In this document: positions 57,901-60,900 of the stretch, piece after piece
Numbering within the stretch: position 1 is the stretch's first letter
Layout of the letters: every line of letters starts with the position of its first letter
NCBI GenBank assembly: GCA_013433145.1
Contig: CM024187.1
Location: 19,395,826 to 19,459,825, forward strand
DNA from: Ascaris suum
Taxonomy: Eukaryota > Nematoda > Chromadorea > Rhabditida > Ascarididae
Direction of reading: 5' to 3'
DNA: 64,000 bases
Program-made: the position numbers and the translations under genes
The notes under the pieces: generated by a model
The model's input: only the letters and a program-made list of their open reading frames with translations
Told to the model about the DNA's origin: nothing
Databases searched by the model: none

Positions 57901-60900
57901 CGGCCGTTTTTCGCAACACGTCTACTTGGCGATATTTGGCACTTTTTTTGCACCTCACTCCGCAGTTTTTACACAGTACGATGAAAAATACCAAAATGTT
58001 TGCTGTGTTTTGCACGTGGGAAAGAAATGCTCTAGTAATTAAAGGGCAACAGCTGTTATCGTTGGCCAGGTGAGCGATGACTGAGCATACCTTCGACGGT
58101 GAACACAGGGTCGATGTTGCGTATGGGCATGATGAATTGTCCGTTATCATTGATGACCACACAAGACACCTGATCCAGTGTGTTCACAGCTCGTGCAGCC
58201 ACCTTGATAAATTACAACATCAAGCAACGCTTCAGCTGACTAGTCGCTATTTCATTCTTCACATTTGCGAATAATCTTGGCCATTTTAGTCACTTGGAAA
58301 GTTGCTGTTTTCCTCTTATTTCGTAAGTTCTTTGTTCACCGTAGTCGTGCACTAAGCAAATGAAGAACAGAAGTGCCACGAAAGTAATATTAGAGAACTT
58401 CTTACTTCTTAACTGCGCAATTTTCCAGGAATTTTAGGTGAACGATGTAATTGAGATTTGTTGAGTCGCCCGAGGAACGACACAGATGGCTAACGATAAG
58501 TTTAAGAGATGAATCTTCGGGTTCGTTTACATCGTTGGTGATCTATTCTCACATATGACTCAAAATTTCTTACAATCTTCTTATCTCTCATGTGAAGTCA
58601 ATTTAGCTCACCAAAACGAGGTTTCTTGTCATGCTGTATCTGCCCGATCTCAATTGCAGCGAAAATTCTCAAATAAAAAGCCTCACATAAACTTTTGCAA
58701 ATTCGAGTGCAAAGTTCACTAATGTGCTTATGGATCCGTCTAAATGCAAATTTTGTGATTCCTCGCACAGCGGAAGTTGAACAGATCAGACTTCCTCACT
58801 AATGCTTTTTCATATTATGAGATTAGCAACACGCATATGCATGAGTATTAAGATATGTAAAGGTTGAAAAACGCAGAGAAAATGCAACAATGTAAAATGA
58901 AATAAATGAGGAAGTTTTCCAGTTTTTGCCAATGCCACATTTCTTCATGCGAAGAGGGGGGGGGGGTACAAAAACCGAATCTATCGTTCTAAGAAGATCT
59001 ACTGCATAGAACTAATATGTATAACAAAATTCTTTGCAACGAATATGAAAAGAATTACCCAGCAAAGTCTACGCCTCCTATGGTCGACGGCTAGTGCTTG
59101 CAATTCGGGTACACTGATGCTGTCAAGATCGCGACTTTTTAAGTCGTCAAGCTTTTTGTGCACAATTCGCAACTGCCCATATAAAAATACAGAAGCATGA
59201 GTTGATGGCGTTGACGCTGTAATATGGCCAACATTGATATGTAATTGATTCAATAAAAGACATTTTTCATTAAAGTTTTGTGATCTCTTATTTGAACAGA
59301 GAAGATGAGTAAGCTGGATGAATGATGAAATAAGAAAGTTTAGAGGGAAATTGTTGGAAAGTCAGAAATTTTAATAAATATCAGCAGAGAATAAAACGAA
59401 AAAAATAATAATATGAGCACCATACGAATGAGCAATATGAAATAGCATTCGGTAAGCAAATATCGTTGTTTTCAAAACTCAACGCTCAGAGGATAAAATC
59501 GACTTTTGAACGATAGAAATAATACAAATATTGTGTGAACAAAAAAAAAGATGCTAAATGTGATGAGTGAAGTGGAATAAAAAGATTTAATATTCGTCGA
59601 CAATGAATACGTCTTCATGAAGTAATCGGTTAGCGAATATATGTGAAGATTTTCGCTAAACAATGAAACATGAAATCAACCGCAATATTATCGAATAGTG
59701 CGTTCATAGCAAAATTCTTTAAACGAGCTGCTGACATATTAAATTGCGTCTAATTTCGATCTTTGATACAATATCATTAGGCGCTTTGCTGTAACTCATA
59801 TTTTTGTTTTCAAGATGCCCGTTGTGCTATTAGAAAATGAACGCTGGAAAATGAGATTTTAGCACTTAGTGCAAGCATATGTTGTTCATCAATTTGCAAA
59901 AGTTTTTAAAATCGCATTGCTGAAAAAAAAAGTGCATAGGAAAATGAAGTTACTTACTAAAGTTTTAGGGGAAATGGTATGAGGCCAAGTAACATTTTTT
60001 TAAATAAGAAGAGGTGTCCCTCCTCCTTTTTCTTCATTACGTTTTGTTTTGTCTCAAATTATAGGTGCGAACGATTTAGGAACTCAAGAAGAATGGGAAG
60101 TTATAAGAATGAAAACATGGCGCATCAAAGAAGTTAGTGAAGTGAAACGAAAACGAACTGACCTTTTAAAGCACGACACCACGTTTCATTAACAAGCTCA
60201 AACTCAGGCGCACATGCACATCGATACTTCTGGTCACCGGCACGCTTTGCGATCAAGTTTACGCAAATCTGCGCGCACACCGGAACACCACCTAAACATT
60301 TGTGAGTTTTTTTTACGACCTATTCAACTACTCACTTCTTATGATACGCCAAAAGAAATTATATATTCATTAAGTAATCAAACGACTATAAAATAGATTG
60401 GTGCCCGCTAATGTAAGGGACGGTATGACTAATTGAAATATAGAGATCATCGAATTCATTAATGACTGATAAATGGCTTTGTGAAAATCAGGACATTTCC
60501 GGCAAATATGGCAATGCCCTTTAAGGATGTAATATTGGTATAGTGGTTTAGAACTCGAATACAAATATTTCTATACGGTTGCAGAAGTGCTCACCAAACT
60601 CTACTCGCTTGCATTCATCTTCGTCTTCGCATTCACTTCCTCTTGGTTCTTGCCCTGGAGGACAGTAGCATTGCATACCTTTATCGAATGTCATCGCACC
60701 TCCGTATTTACATGTGACGTCATCTGGTGATGGAGGCACCCCTAAATATTGTCGTAAAATTCACGCGAGAATAAAGGACTGCTAGGTTTTTTCGTCGATT
60801 TTCTCAAAGCTAACTTGAACTTTTTCATCTATTCAAAGACGGAGAGGTAACTTGATAAAAAGGCAGAGAAAGAAAGTGAAATATGGAATATGCCAATTTT

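Noticed and set aside
60530..60560. A-box-like GGTATAGTGGTTTAGAAC beside exon 4
   Set aside because: No B box or cloverleaf follows; the similarity is limited to about a dozen bases.
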